DNA from: Siderastrea radians
Lineage: Eukaryota > Cnidaria > Anthozoa > Scleractinia > Rhizangiidae
Assembly: GCA_964017195.1 (NCBI GenBank)
Contig: OZ024895.1
Location: 21,771,233 to 21,835,232, forward strand
DNA: 64,000 bases
Direction of reading: 5' to 3'
In this document: piece by piece, positions 20,715 to 31,935 of the stretch
Numbering within the stretch: position 1 is the first letter of the stretch
How the letters are laid out: every line of letters starts with the position of its first letter
Program-made: the position numbers and the translations under genes
Notes under the pieces: generated by a model
The model's input: the letters and a program-made list of their open reading frames with translations, nothing else
Told to the model about the DNA's origin: nothing
Databases searched by the model: none

Positions 20715-23700
20715 TTAAACGCCGTCCAGTCCCTCTGTCGTAATGATAACGCTATAATGTACATTGCTTACTGATGTCTTCGATTCATGTAATTCCTTTT
20801 TCCACAGACACCCAAACAAAATTCTTTGAAATTCCGGGTGATTTCTATGGTTGTTCCTCGTTAAGAGCTTTCTTAGCTTCTGGTTGCTCTCCTCCTTTGT
20901 TTTTGAAGACAGTCGTGGGACAAAAAACATCAAAGATGCCGAAGTTAGGGATGTTCCACCGCATGAATAGAACGCTCCAGCATAATCTCCAAAAATGTCG
21001 TACATCCAACCTGGAAAAAAAGGAATCAATCATATACTCCAAGTTATTCTCTCACTCAGTAAGTAAACAGACGTCTTAGATTTAACTATTATATAGACAA
21101 GAGTGTTTTAATAAAAATAGACCACTCGCAAAGTTCATACGAAACTACATCCGGGACTCAAGTGGCGTATTTTCGCGCTTTTACACCGTTGTTTGTGCAA
21201 AAATATTCATGTCTATGTAATGAAAAGAAATTACGCAGCGGCTTAAAGATATGAATTTTATTTTGTCGTGGTAAAAAACAGTATATTACCCACTCGCTGC
21301 ACTCGTTCATAAAATATTGTCTTTACCACTCGAAAATAAATTCATATTTTCCCGCCACCGTGTAATATCCTCTATTTACATTAACTGCCTGAAAAAGGAA
21401 TAGTAGACTTTCACAATGACACCGCCCTCATTTTTATCGCTTGGTTGTCGATATTCCCAAAAGAGGAACGCCGCTGCAACATCGGCCTACGTCGTAGACA
21501 ATCTCGTATCCAGAGTCCTCAGGTTTCTCGGTCAGCGGGTGGTTGTCGGGAGAGATTCTGGGGTAATGGAATTGTTACCGCAAGGAATTCTGCGGTTAAC
21601 GATTCTTAGTTTTGTTACAGTGAACAGCCAATCACAAAAATCATATATTTTTTCCATTACCCCAGAGTCTTTCTTGGCGTCCACCCGCTGACCAACAAGC
21701 TTGAGCACTCTTGATTGCTTGATAGTGATATTTTAAGGTTGTGATCTCTATAAAGTTTGAAATTTGGCACTTTTTAGCCTCACCATAATCTCACCATCAG
21801 TGAGCCATTGTTCAGAAGGCAGTAGTGTTTGAGGGTCTAGAGCAGGAAACAGTAGTGTTTGAGGATTTTAGTCTTAACAGTATCAACTATTCTCATGCAA
21901 AATTAAGGCTGTTTGTTAATGGACGTAATTTGGTGTTTGCGTTGTGAATCAGCTTGGTGTACGCATACCGGTGAAGCAGAAGGGCAAGCAATTTCTGATA
22001 TATTTTCTTAGATGAGAAATCAAAACCATGAGGTCTTCCCCGGCACGGTTATTCTTAAAATAGGCTGATTAGCAGAAATGGATCACAAACCTGCAATAGG
22101 AGGTCCAAGAAACATTGGAAACGCCATTACAGTGAAAGCACTTCCAAGAGCATACGACATCTTTTCTGTGCCAACGATATCAGTAGTGACCAGCGGAATC
22201 AATAGCACGAAGCAGGCCTCAAAGAAACCGAAGCCAATGGCATAAGCCGTCAGTCCTCCGTAACCCGTTGCCAAGGGAACGAGGAAGGAACATAAGCCGA
22301 TTGCAAAGACGCCCAACTGATACATACGGATTCGGTTGACGCATGAAAGATCGGCCATTTTGCCAAAGAACAGTCGGCCCACTGTCGACGCCACTGATAA
22401 GTAGCCTATCAGAAACGAAGCGTCCGTCGGTGTGACTCCAAGGTCTTCTGCATGTCGGACCTGTTGAGGAAGACAAAACTTCAAACTGCCAACTGATTTT
22501 TTTTTTTTTATTTCCGACCGTATGGAATATGTTCTATCTGTTACTACTCGTACATGTCGTGTATAGTCTGTATAGCCTCAAACGACCTGTACGAATAATC
22601 CATGTAGCTAGTAGTCAATAAAGAAAGTTAGAGATTATATAGGTGTATTTCATTCCTGAGTGTACTGGCAGATCACCTAGAATAGGCTGTCATTTATCAG
22701 GAAACTAGGGATTGACACTCGCCGAGTCAGGAAGAGGGTAGGGATTTTTGTTGCCTACTTAGTCTAGAACAGCGTTGTACCATGCAGCTAATAGGACAAG
22801 GGTCTCAGAGTCCCAGTGGTAACCCTCCCCCCAACCCAGCAATATACAGAACGTCGCCCGGACTTACATGTGGCACCGACTGCAGAATACAAATCTAGAA
22901 CGCATTGCTGGGAGTACAGTGCTTTTTCCCCCAGTGGTGGATCCAGGATTTTTGAAGAGGGGGGAGGGGGGAGAGGGGAGAGGGGAGGGGGAAGGGGGGA
23001 GGGGGGCTGACCTGATAGAACGATATCGGAACAATCCGAGACAAAATCGCCTCAGGGATAGCTTGGTTCCCTTTCTTAATTCCAAGCTTAAACGAGCCCA
23101 AAGAGGGAGGTAGCTAGCCACCTAATCCACCCCCATGGTTCCGCCCTGGTCCCCTCCTCTATCGAGATCCCAATCCAAATTCGTCTTTGAAAAAAGACAA
23201 AACAACATTCAAACCTCAAATCAGACTCAAATCTCTTACCAGGTGTACAAATGGCACAAAATAACCGAGCTGAAATGTCGCTAGAGAAGCAATCCAGATG
23301 AGGTATCCTTTATTCTTGAAAATACTCCAGTCAAAAAGCCTCCTTGCCCCTTCCCCCTCAGTCCTGTTGTTGTACTGCGAATATTTGGTGGGAACTGGCC
23401 GGAACGTCGCTCCACATAATAAAATCACGCTGTAAATTCCTGCTACGATGCGAAACGTGTTTGCCACACCGAAACGAAGAAACAGGGCTTGCACAACTGG
23501 GCTAATCACGAGTGTCCCCACGCCACTTCCGGACGTTACCAGGCCATTCACGACCGCTATGCGCTTTTTGAAGTATTTGGAGAGTACTATAATGGTGGGA
23601 AAGTAGCACAGGCTAGTTCCAGACCCAAACATCAGGCCATAGGTCAAATAGAATGGAAGGAGACTGGTAGCCATTGATGATAGTAGCAGTCCTGCAATGC

Positions 23701-25659
23701 AGATGAGTCCCCCGCATATGGTGACAATTCTACATCCAAGTTTTTCGCACAGAGAGGTGGTGAGTGGGCCCAGAAAGAACATAATTCCAGTCGCGAGGGA
23801 GCCGACCCATGCTAAAGAATTGATTAAACAAAAAACAGCTTTAAAATGTTATTTGTTGTTCAATAGCTTTCACTACATGTTTTAACCCCTGCCAAAAACG
23901 AAAGAGCTAGACAAGATACTAATAATTGAAGAAAGTATTAAGAGTTGAAAAAAAGTTGCTGATAAGATATTTTCAGTAGTAAGCAATGGTTTCTTAAGGT
24001 GATGTGTGGTAAGGGGAGCATTAGCACATGACCCTCAGGCAGAATGTTTTTGCAAAGAAGTGATGAAAAATGAAATGGTGCCTTTGTTTTTAAATCTACT
24101 ATTTAACAATTAGATTATGAGCTCGAGATTTCTATCGCGTGATAGATGATGAGGCCGAAGGCCGAATCAACTGTCACGCATAGAAATCGAGAGCGAATAA
24201 TCTAATTGTTTTAGTATAAATCTCGATTAATATACCACGAAAGTGAAAAGTTTTACTTAATTGCATTGTTATTTTGAAGTATAAGACTGCGCCTGCCCCT
24301 CACCTTTTCGCTACTCACTATCTATCACGGAATAGATAGCGAGTAGGATAGCCAATCAGATTGCAACATTTATGATAGAACGCTATTAGATTTATACTAA
24401 TGTGGAATCGGAAGACGGACAACCAAGAGTAACAGGGAGCAGTTTAGAAGTAGTACCATCCGTGTAATGGCCTCCCTTCGCCTGGTAAGACTTTGAGCTA
24501 AGAAATACTCATACAAACCTGTAGCTCCTCTCTGAGTCTTCAGTTCCTTAACAAGCTCCGTGTAAACAATTCCCGCAGAGTTAAGCATCCCAAGCGCAAT
24601 AAACTGGACAAGAAATGCGCCGAAACAAACTACCCAGCCCCACCCACCGTCAGGATGAGTTTTGACTATAATGTGAAATTGTTGCTGAATGTCCTCATCA
24701 GCCAGATTGCTCTCTGATGGGTTTCCGTCGCGACTGTCATTCAAGTCTGTTTCCTTCTTCTCTTTGTTGTCACTTCCGGCACCAGACTCAACGTGCCTTA
24801 AACAGGGCGTGGTCCTGGAGGAAGGCGATTTTTCTTTTTTCGCTGATGATGCACTTGATATTGATAGAGCGATATTTGATGTCTCTGGGTATATCAGAGG
24901 TGCATCGTGCAATACAGGATTTATTTCACCTGCGTCCTCCGCTGTCCTTCGCTCACTACCGGTACCTCTTTGCACCTTGGGCGGTGAATCTTCCTTTCCA
25001 CAAGCTGCATCTGTTGCCGTATCTAATTCAGCTTTTTCAGTGTCCGATCTATCCCTCCGACATAGCTCTGTTGGTTCGCTCTTCAAGTTCAGTACTTCAT
25101 TCATCCGTCGCACAGTATCAGACGCGATCTTTGAAGCCTCTTGGCCTATAACTGCTATCCTCTGTCTCTCAATCGCGAAAGAAACACTCGTGGTCGGGAA
25201 ACCATTTTCAAATTGTGTTCCTTCGCTATCTTCCTTTGCGAAGAATTCTCTCCTGCTTGGTCTTTTCTGAACAGAGGCTACACTGTGTATTCTTTGTTCG
25301 ATTTCTTCTTCTCCATTTAAGGTCTTATTTACGCAAACACTTTCTTGATTTAACACTTCTTCGCCATGCTTTAAACTGCGCGAATCTTTGTGACTGCATG
25401 ATTCGTCTTTTTTCAGGTCTAACCGATCGTGTGTTGAATTTGTTGCAATTTGCTTTGCTTTCGGTGTATTGTTTAATAGTTCACGGTTTGAAATATCAGC
25501 ACTTATGCCGGATGCGACTTCGGTGGCAGCACCTAAACAATGGCATCCAGAACGCAGTCTGTCAGATTCAAAGACTGCTAGTTCATATTCTGCGCTTGCG
25601 CATTCTCGTCTGTAAGCTGGCTCTGTTTTCTCTTTGTTCCTTTCATGGTTTTCAGGCAT
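20715..25659 (-). CDS. SLC16-like (monocarboxylate transporter family) gene 1, four exons
   Basis: Coding exons are 25659-24519, 23811-23240, 22460-22091 and 21010-20715, with GT donors and AG acceptors and intron phases 1, 0, 1. Total coding length is 2379 bp (792 aa). The start is the ATG at 25657-25659; the frame extends upstream only through GTG. The transporter core opens with DGGWGWVVCF at residue 337, the SLC16 signature before TM1. The second signature is visible as KYFKKRIAVVNGLVTSGSGVG (TM4-TM5). RFFFGKMADL-type text and GWMYDIFGDYAGAF lie in later helices. The first 336 residues are a hydrophilic, Ser/Glu/Lys-rich extension, far longer than usual for SLC16 proteins. The family moves lactate, pyruvate, ketone bodies, aromatic amino acids, thyroid hormone or creatine across the plasma membrane; the substrate is not predictable here. 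The last exon is duplicated at 10926-11222. Confidence 0.92.
22500..23170. repeat. G-rich repeat insertion in SLC16 gene 1 intron 2
   Basis: Intron 2 (22461-23239) contains a T-rich run at 22498-22511 and a low-complexity (G)n(A) stretch at 22960-23007. Text either side of the latter (GTGGATCCAGGATTTTTGAA and CCTAATCCACCCCCATGG) looks like the ends of a decayed repeat. The short frames here are not genes. Confidence 0.5.
24105..24400. mobile_element. Fold-back elements in SLC16 gene 1 intron 1
   Basis: AACAATTAGATTAT (24105) pairs with ATAATCTAATTGTT (ending 24210), with further pairing of GCTCGAGATTTCTA and GAAATCGAGAGC inside. Immediately adjacent, TTAGTATAAATCT (24211-24223) pairs perfectly with AGATTTATACTAA (24388-24400). 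They are either two neighbouring fold-back MITEs or one composite. They lie just downstream of the exon 1 donor. Confidence 0.65.
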
Positions 25660-27479
25660 CCCAGTAGAAACAGCCACTTACGCACAAATCAAGCAAAAGC
25701 TCAACAAATGACGACTGTGCAGTTGTCCGCTTGTTCGTATCTTCAGGTGCAATCATTTATAGTTCATTCTGGTCGCTGCTTTTTATTCTGCGAAAGATGA
25801 CACCAAAAAAACATAGAGTGGTTTTCAACTTGGTAAAGAAAACAATTCCTTTCTGCCTTCTTCCCCTTACTATGTATGCTCTTTGATTGGTTAACAAAGC
25901 TGGCGCTAATTTTTTATCCAATTAGAGGAAACACCAAAACGAATCGTTGCTTGCTTATATGGGTATTTATGCGCACGTCGCCGTTTTCTATGTAAGTTGC
26001 CTGAAGTTCAGATAAGTTCTTTTTGTTGTTTACTGCAATTGCAATAAACCAGAGTGATTTCTTTCGTTTGGTTTAAAGGCACTCGCTGATATTTGCTCAA
26101 AAAGGGCTTGTCCACTTTCTTAACCAATCAGAAGTAACACGAAAAAGTTTATCGTGACTTGCCTGCAGGCGTTATCCCATGCTTGGTACCTGTTTGCTAC
26201 GATTGCCCACAAATTTAACATTGATATTTTTTTCAAATTTCAACTACAGTTAGATAATGAGTTGTTCGTGTCAGAAATGCGAAAAATTGGGGGTAACAGA
26301 GTTGGTTTTAGAGATGAAGGGCGTGCAACAAGAACGGTACCTCATAACATCTCGCATTGCTGTTTTTTTTTTTAATTTGTTTAACAATGAAGACAATCAG
26401 TAAAGGTAGTAATCTATCAAAATCAAGAAAAACAGAGAGTTAACTTCTTACAAAGTTATTACAACGCCCACCAGTGCAATATTTAATTTGTCTACATTTC
26501 TTTCTCTGAGCGCGCGCACGATGTATGGTAGGGCTTGGCATTCTACACGAATTGTTTGCGTGGTAACCGATGAGCACAAACAGCAAGTGGGAACGGACTT
26601 AGACATACCGTTTGCTTCGAGTTCTGATTGCTTCTAATCTATTGTTGTTTGCGTCCGCTGTGACTGGATAGAGATATTTCATTGGCTTCGGTTGTACGAA
26701 ACTAAAATCGCATTAGAAGGTAAAGTTACATACTTGATAAAATTTTCACTTGCTCATATCATATGCGCTCTCATTGGTTCCGTGGTTAGACCGTAAGAGT
26801 GTGAAGCTGACTGCAAATAAAAGAGGGAGGTTGTAAGAATTTGAATGTCAAGTTTGTAAGAAAAAAATGGCCATTATTTTTTTCATAAAGCGAAACAAAT
26901 GTTGCGTGGTGTCATTCCCTTGTCTCATCTAAAACGGCTATGCAAACAATTAATTGGAATTTGGAAATAAATTGGCATTTTGCAGTGGCATCTCCACAGA
27001 GTGGCTTTTCGTCCACTGATTCCAGATCGAATTTGGAAATGTTGGTTTTTGCGGAAGGAGGAAAGCCGGAGAACCGGAGAAAAAACCCTCGGAGCGAGGG
27101 CGAGAACCAACAACAACCAATCGTGTTGTATGGGAAAAATTTTGTAAAAGTATATGTAAACACGGGTATCACGTCACGTGACATTTGTCTGGCTTTATTT
27201 TATAAAGGAAATAGAAATTGTGCTTATATAACCTGATGTAAACAGTCGAGGGAGACTCGTAGAATTCGACAGCACTTATACTTTCGAATTCTTCCAAATT
27301 CCTTTTTGTATTTGCACTGAAAGGTGGGCGCAAGCGCCATATCTATTTCCAGATGAGTTTCTGCTATTTTTAAACGCCTTATCCACCCCCGTGAAACATG
27401 AGAACAGGAAGAAGTCAGTAGCCGCTGACTAGTGCGCAAGGACCGCATGTAGCTAGGCAACCGCAGGAAAAAAAGGCGG
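25660..27479. other. Upstream region of SLC16 gene 1
   Basis: Minus-strand 5' flank; a stop codon lies in frame just above the chosen ATG. The promoter and any non-coding first exon should be here but cannot be placed. About 26900-27240 resembles a dispersed repeat (long open stretches on both strands with Pro/Phe-rich translation) and holds no recognisable domain. Confidence 0.4.
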
Positions 27480-27785
27480 GACTTCACTGATGTAGCTGAT
27501 GAAAACGCGGGGAAACATGTAACGGATGGCAAGCGCGGGAAAACAAGTACACTGCAACTGATGCTAAGCGCACGAAAACTTGTTACCGTTGGCAAGGGCG
27601 GGAAATCATGACAGCGATAGCAAACGCAGAAAACATGTGACCAATTAATAAGCGTTGGTATTCTATGGTAAATGCAGAAAAACGTGTGACCGATGGTAAG
27701 CACTGAGAGCGTAGCGATGGTAAGCAATGACAAGACGCTGAAGATCGCTGGCAAGCGCAGAGAAAAGTAGGCGCATTCGATTAGT
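27480..27785. repeat. Degenerate minisatellite, unit roughly 35-45 bp
   Basis: A repeating pattern of GGCAAGCGCGGGAAAACA followed by TGTGACCGATG-like text recurs about seven times with drift (for example near 27525, 27562, 27594, 27623, 27671, 27705 and 27750). It creates a 198-codon open frame on the minus strand that has no gene-like features. Confidence 0.6.
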
Positions 27786-28781
27786 TTTGGCCGAGTATAA
27801 CTGAGTGACGGATGAAACAAACCCTTGCCTTCTCCGACTTGCTGGTGTACGTTTCATGAGTTTCAAAGTCGAGCAAACAAAAAACCAAGCAAATACGTAA
27901 TTAGCAGTACATCATTATGGGCTATGGAGCTACAAGTAGCTACGTCAGTGAAACTATGCTAGTGCCAAAGGAAATATGATCCCTTCAAGTTCCCAAATAA
28001 CAGAATAAAATCCAAAACTATAGAAATATGAGATCTACTGAAATAAAATACTACTGATATTTTCAAGAAGAAGCACTTACCTTTCAATGGAAGAAAAGTG
28101 AATCATTGGCGAGCTCGAGTCTTGCGCTCCACGAGCGCGATTCATTTGTGATTTAAATAATTACGTCATATTTTCTAATTGCACTAATTAAGTAATAAAA
28201 GAAAATTGGCCCACGTCATCTTGCATTAGGCTTTGCACGTGAATTTAACGTGATTTCTGCTTAAAAACACGAGTGTGTGTCTCGCTTAAGTCGGACTGGC
28301 TTTGGATGGAGGCATATCTACTCTGGTTAAAACTGTGCGCATTTTCAAGTCATTCAGTTAGATCCAGGGGCTCCTGGTTATGTTTGTAGACGCGTCTAAA
28401 CTCGGCGTCACGCTTCCCGCTGTTGTCGCGATTGTCTCTCCCTATAATTATGTCATGTTTGACATTTCTTTTCATAAGCCTGTGAATAGATTTTTTTGGG
28501 GGAGGGGGGGTGGAATGAGGGGGCTGAATGGCTGTACTCGCTAAATGGGGCCTAAAGGAGTGCGTCATGAAATTTAGCAACCGCGGGAGCCCAGCAATAC
28601 TCCGGCATGAAGTCAGGATTGTTTTTTTTTTGCAGGGGGGGGGGGAATGAAGGCAGTGCTGAGCTTCAGTCTTAAACTGCTGTATCCCCCTCCCTCCCCT
28701 CTCACGCTTTCGACGCTTATGTCCCAATTCAAGAGTTTTTACTTAAAATCAGGGTCAGTCAGCGATTTCAAATGTACAGTG

Positions 28782-28975
28782 AAACCTCGATTTAACGAAC
28801 CTCTGTGTAACGAAGTCCTCGGTATAACGAACGATATTTTTCAGCCCAGTAATAATGTAATGTATGGAAAAGAACCTCGATTTAACAAACCTCTATATAA
28901 CGAAGTCCTCGGTATAACGAAGGATATTTTTCAGCCCAGTAATAATGTAATGTATGGAAAAGAACCTCGATATAA
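28782..28975. repeat. Direct duplication inside the left end of the pogo-like element
   Basis: The segment from AACCTCGATTTAACGAACCT to TAATGTATGGAAAAG (about 90 bp) is present twice in tandem, followed by a third partial AACCTCGATATAACC. Each copy also carries internal TAACGAA motifs (CTGTGTAACGAAGTCCTCGG). Confidence 0.8.
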
Positions 28976-28984
28976 CCCCAGCGT

Positions 28985-29120
28985 CTCCAATCTATGGAAA
29001 TCAATGATCGGTAAGGCAATCGATCAATCGATAAAATTAGTTAATTGATATCGATTGGTATCGGCCAATCGATGACCAATCGATAGTCACATGAAACTCG
29101 TTGATCGATTGTCATCGATT
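28985..29120. repeat. Left subterminal ATCGAT array
   Basis: Repeated ATCGAT/CGATTGG words (for example CAATCGATCAATCGATAAAA and GACCAATCGATAGTC). The mirrored counterpart is at 34245-34430. Clustered subterminal motifs often bind transposase; that role is inferred. Confidence 0.65.
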
Positions 29121-29807
29121 GGCAAAACAAGTAGCTCCCAGTTACTTAACGCGAAGAATAAGTACCGCGTGGTACGTGCACCCGAATTTAATACCACTTG
29201 TCATGGCGAACACGCGGAGAAAGTCTGAGTCGCAAGACGTTGAACTGTCCATAAGCGGCATCGTTAAAGGCTACAACCATTGCCGTTTTGAAGTGAATAC
29301 TGGTGAGCTTTTTACTGCTCCCAATCGAGTTCCCAATCTTTAAACTCTCAGTTCAACTCGTTCAATTTGTCTAATGAGGCTGGACAATGTATCCGGAAGG
29401 TGAATTCAAAACGGCGTTACAGTCAAGGGGGAAAGGAAAATTTACCGTCGTGTGTTCACGTTCTACATAAAAATTTTAATTTGGTCATTTCACGTTATAG
29501 TTGCACAGAATGACAAAGAAATGTCCCAACAGGTATAACGCACGTGCAGAGTCATTGTTCTGTTAATTAGAGCTTTAATTTTGAGACGTTCTCGTTAGCT
29601 GTCTCCGTCGTGTTTGCTTGAGATCTATAACAGCTATAAAGCGACAGAAGAGAGAGAAAAATGTATTTTTCGCTTGTATTCCAAGTAACGAGTCGTACTT
29701 GTTTGCGTCTCACACCTGCCGCACCCTCTATTGTGTATTCTGATTACACGCTTGACCTGATTGGTCAGTTTTCTAGCGTTTATACTTTCTGTCCTTTCCT
29801 GAGCGTT
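29121..29807. other. Interior of the pogo-like element, no clear gene
   Basis: A 46-codon open stretch at 29203-29343 (plus strand) begins MANTRRKSESQDVELSISGI and ends in a stop. It looks like the start of a protein, but I cannot assign it. The rest is AT-rich. Confidence 0.35.
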
Positions 29808-30770
29808 ATGCATCAGTCAATTACAGCTGCGCCCATCCCCCCCCCCCCGGGCAACTGCGGGGCATTTGCGTGCCTTGTCAGTCCCGGGGGTGGGGCATTA
29901 GCAAATCTGGCACGGCCCGGGGGTCGGGCATTTGCCTACCCCCGGGCTTTTGATACACACGGGGTTTCCGACTCGAAATCCAAACATGGAGGATTTTATC
30001 TCAAAGGACCAGCAGTTCGTCGCAGATTGGATCGTCCGTTAAGGACTGGACAAACTTGTGGAGATTTTTTCGGTTTTATGCATTTCTTCATTGCTTATCA
30101 AGGCACAACTATCACTGTAGGTGGCGAGATCGGGAACGATCAACGTGAATCGACTAACGCATGCTTCTTTGAACAAGGATTTAAGCAAAATTTGGTTGCG
30201 ATGATTCTTAAACTATTACGATCGATTATTGAATTCTAAACATGTGTATAGGGATCGTCGTTTTATACTTTTGCATATTATTAAAATATTCACAACACAT
30301 GACGTTACAACAGACTTTTATAATGTCAAGATTTTTGTGTACCAGCGAACTGTTTAAAACAAAACATTAAAGTAACAATCAACTTCATGCAGTTCATGTA
30401 GTATTGTTGTCTGCGAAGTATTAAAGTATCATCGCTTGGCATTTATACTAACTTTATTATTATGTTAAACATCGGATAGTTCCATTACAAACAATAGAAG
30501 ACTGAGAGGCAGGCTACAGAAATGAAAAATCACACATAAAAATGCTGAAAGTGGCATCATTGTGCAATAAATGAAAACTGCTGCAGTGTTGATTGGGGAC
30601 GTACGATCCCGGGGGCGGGGCATTTGCCCTCTTCCTTAGTCCCCACCGCGGGGCATTCGGCAGCTAAAGTGTTTTCACCCCCGGGAATTTGCCATCCAAG
30701 AGAAAAAAAATGCTAATGCCCGGGGGTTAGCCCGGGGGGGGCATGGGCGCAGTTGGAATTGACTGGTGCA
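29808..30770. mobile_element. About 960-bp nested element with long inverted ends
   Basis: GCATCAGTCAATTACAGCTG followed by CGCCCAT and a C-run near 29810 is mirrored by a G-run, ATGGGCGCAGTTGGAATTGA and CTGGTGC near 30740-30767. The interior has repeated GGGGCATTTGC and CCCGGGGG words near both ends. The open frame crossing it has no recognisable domain. Confidence 0.6.
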
Positions 30771-30879
30771 TTATTCACGCTCGCGGTTCCACACAGTTTG
30801 TTCATCTTTCCCGCCCCCCCTCCCCCCCCCCGTTTACTACAGCCTGGTTTGCATCAACGGTCGATATTGCTTCAGGTAA

Positions 30880-31702
30880 GTAAAGATCCTAGTTATTTTG
30901 TATATTCAGATGCCAGTGCTACTGGAGGTGGTGCATTTATTGATTTCAATAATGATTTGTGTGTCATAAAATGTGGACGGAGAATGAGAGCTTTCAGAGT
31001 TCAACGTGGAGGGAGTTGTCTGTTATTGAGTTTGCATTACAATCTTTTGCCTCAGTGCTTGAAGGATCGCACATTAAGTGGTTTACTGATAGCCAAGCTG
31101 CCGCTAAGATTGTTGAAGTAGGCAGCATGGAATTGGGCTTGCAGCTCGTAGGATTTTCGATATTTGTATTCGGTCGGGGATTCATTTAGAGGTGCAATGG
31201 ATCCCTCGTACTATGAACCAGCAAGCTGATTATATAAGTCGGTTTATTGATACTGATGATTGGCAACTTACCGATGAATTTTTTCTTTTTCTTGATGGTT
31301 GTTGGGGGCCCCATAGTGTTGATTGTTTTGCCAATTATTATAATCATAAGCTCCCTAATATTTTTCAAGGTTCTGGAACCCCAATACTTCGGGCGTTGAT
31401 TTTTTCTTTCAGCCTCTTCGAGGAGAGAATTGCCTGGTGGTTCCTCCTGTTGGTATTATTCCGCGTGTTTTGCATTATATGAAATGCCAGCATGCTGCGG
31501 GTACACTCGGCGTACCCCTTTGCCCTTCGGCTCATTTCCGGCCTTTGATTATGAACAAATATAATAATTATCTTGTGGCCCACAGTATAGTATTCATGTC
31601 GGGAAGGAGGTCCTTACTCGCGGAAGAAACCCTAATTCGCTCTTAAGGTCCGATTATTTCACAGGCTATATTATTGCCTTGAGAGTGGAGTTTACTGAGT
31701 AA
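30880..31702 (+). pseudogene. RNase H and C-terminal part of a DIRS/Ngaro-type RT polyprotein, decayed
   Basis: The RNase H active-site blocks are recognisable: YSDASATGGGAF, TWRELSVIEFAL and KWFTDSQAAAKI. QWIPRTMNQQADYISR follows, then the conserved C-terminal block WGPHSVDCFANYYN, ENCLVVPPVG and GTLGVPLCPSAHF, and a final FTGYIIALRVEFTE before the stop at 31700-31702. Frames change near 30970, 31150 and 31400, so it is not translatable as one protein. The upstream RT palm domain and gag were not found. This arrangement is typical of tyrosine-recombinase retrotransposons. Confidence 0.75.
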
Positions 31703-31721
31703 TTTATTGGATATGTTTATT

Positions 31722-31905
31722 GTGTTGGCACTGGCCAATAATGTTTTGGTTTTCGTGGCACTGGCCCAAACAATGAGTTGTTGATTTACGTGGCACTGGC
31801 TCATGGTTTATTTACTTATGTGGCGCAGGTCCAAACAATGTTTTATCGTTTCATGCGGCACTGAATGTTTTATCGTTTCATGCGGCACTGGCCGTTGCAT
31901 CGATC
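31722..31905. repeat. Degenerate tandem repeat between retroelement ORFs
   Basis: Repeating GTGGCACTGGCCCAAACAAT-type words of about 35-45 bp, ending in two close copies of ATGTTTTATCGTTTCATGCG. It lies between the RNase H stop and the recombinase frame. Confidence 0.7.
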
Positions 31906-31935
31906 GATTTATGTAGAATTATACAGAGCGGGTGT

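Noticed and set aside
24689..25270. 193-codon open frame on the plus strand
   Set aside because: Antisense shadow of the long SLC16 gene 1 exon. Composition is Ser-rich without domain features.
25660..25677. Upstream start for SLC16 gene 1
   Set aside because: The codon is GTG and a stop lies just above it; the ATG at 25657-25659 is the first usable start.
27224..27820. 198-codon frame on the minus strand
   Set aside because: Falls on a degenerate minisatellite, so the repeats create the open frame.
28782..28975. CRISPR-like repeat array
   Set aside because: Only two 90-bp tandem copies without spacers, in a eukaryotic transposon end.
29661..30239. 192-codon frame on the plus strand
   Set aside because: Crosses the end of a nested inverted-repeat element and its C/G-runs; no domain or splice context supports a host gene.
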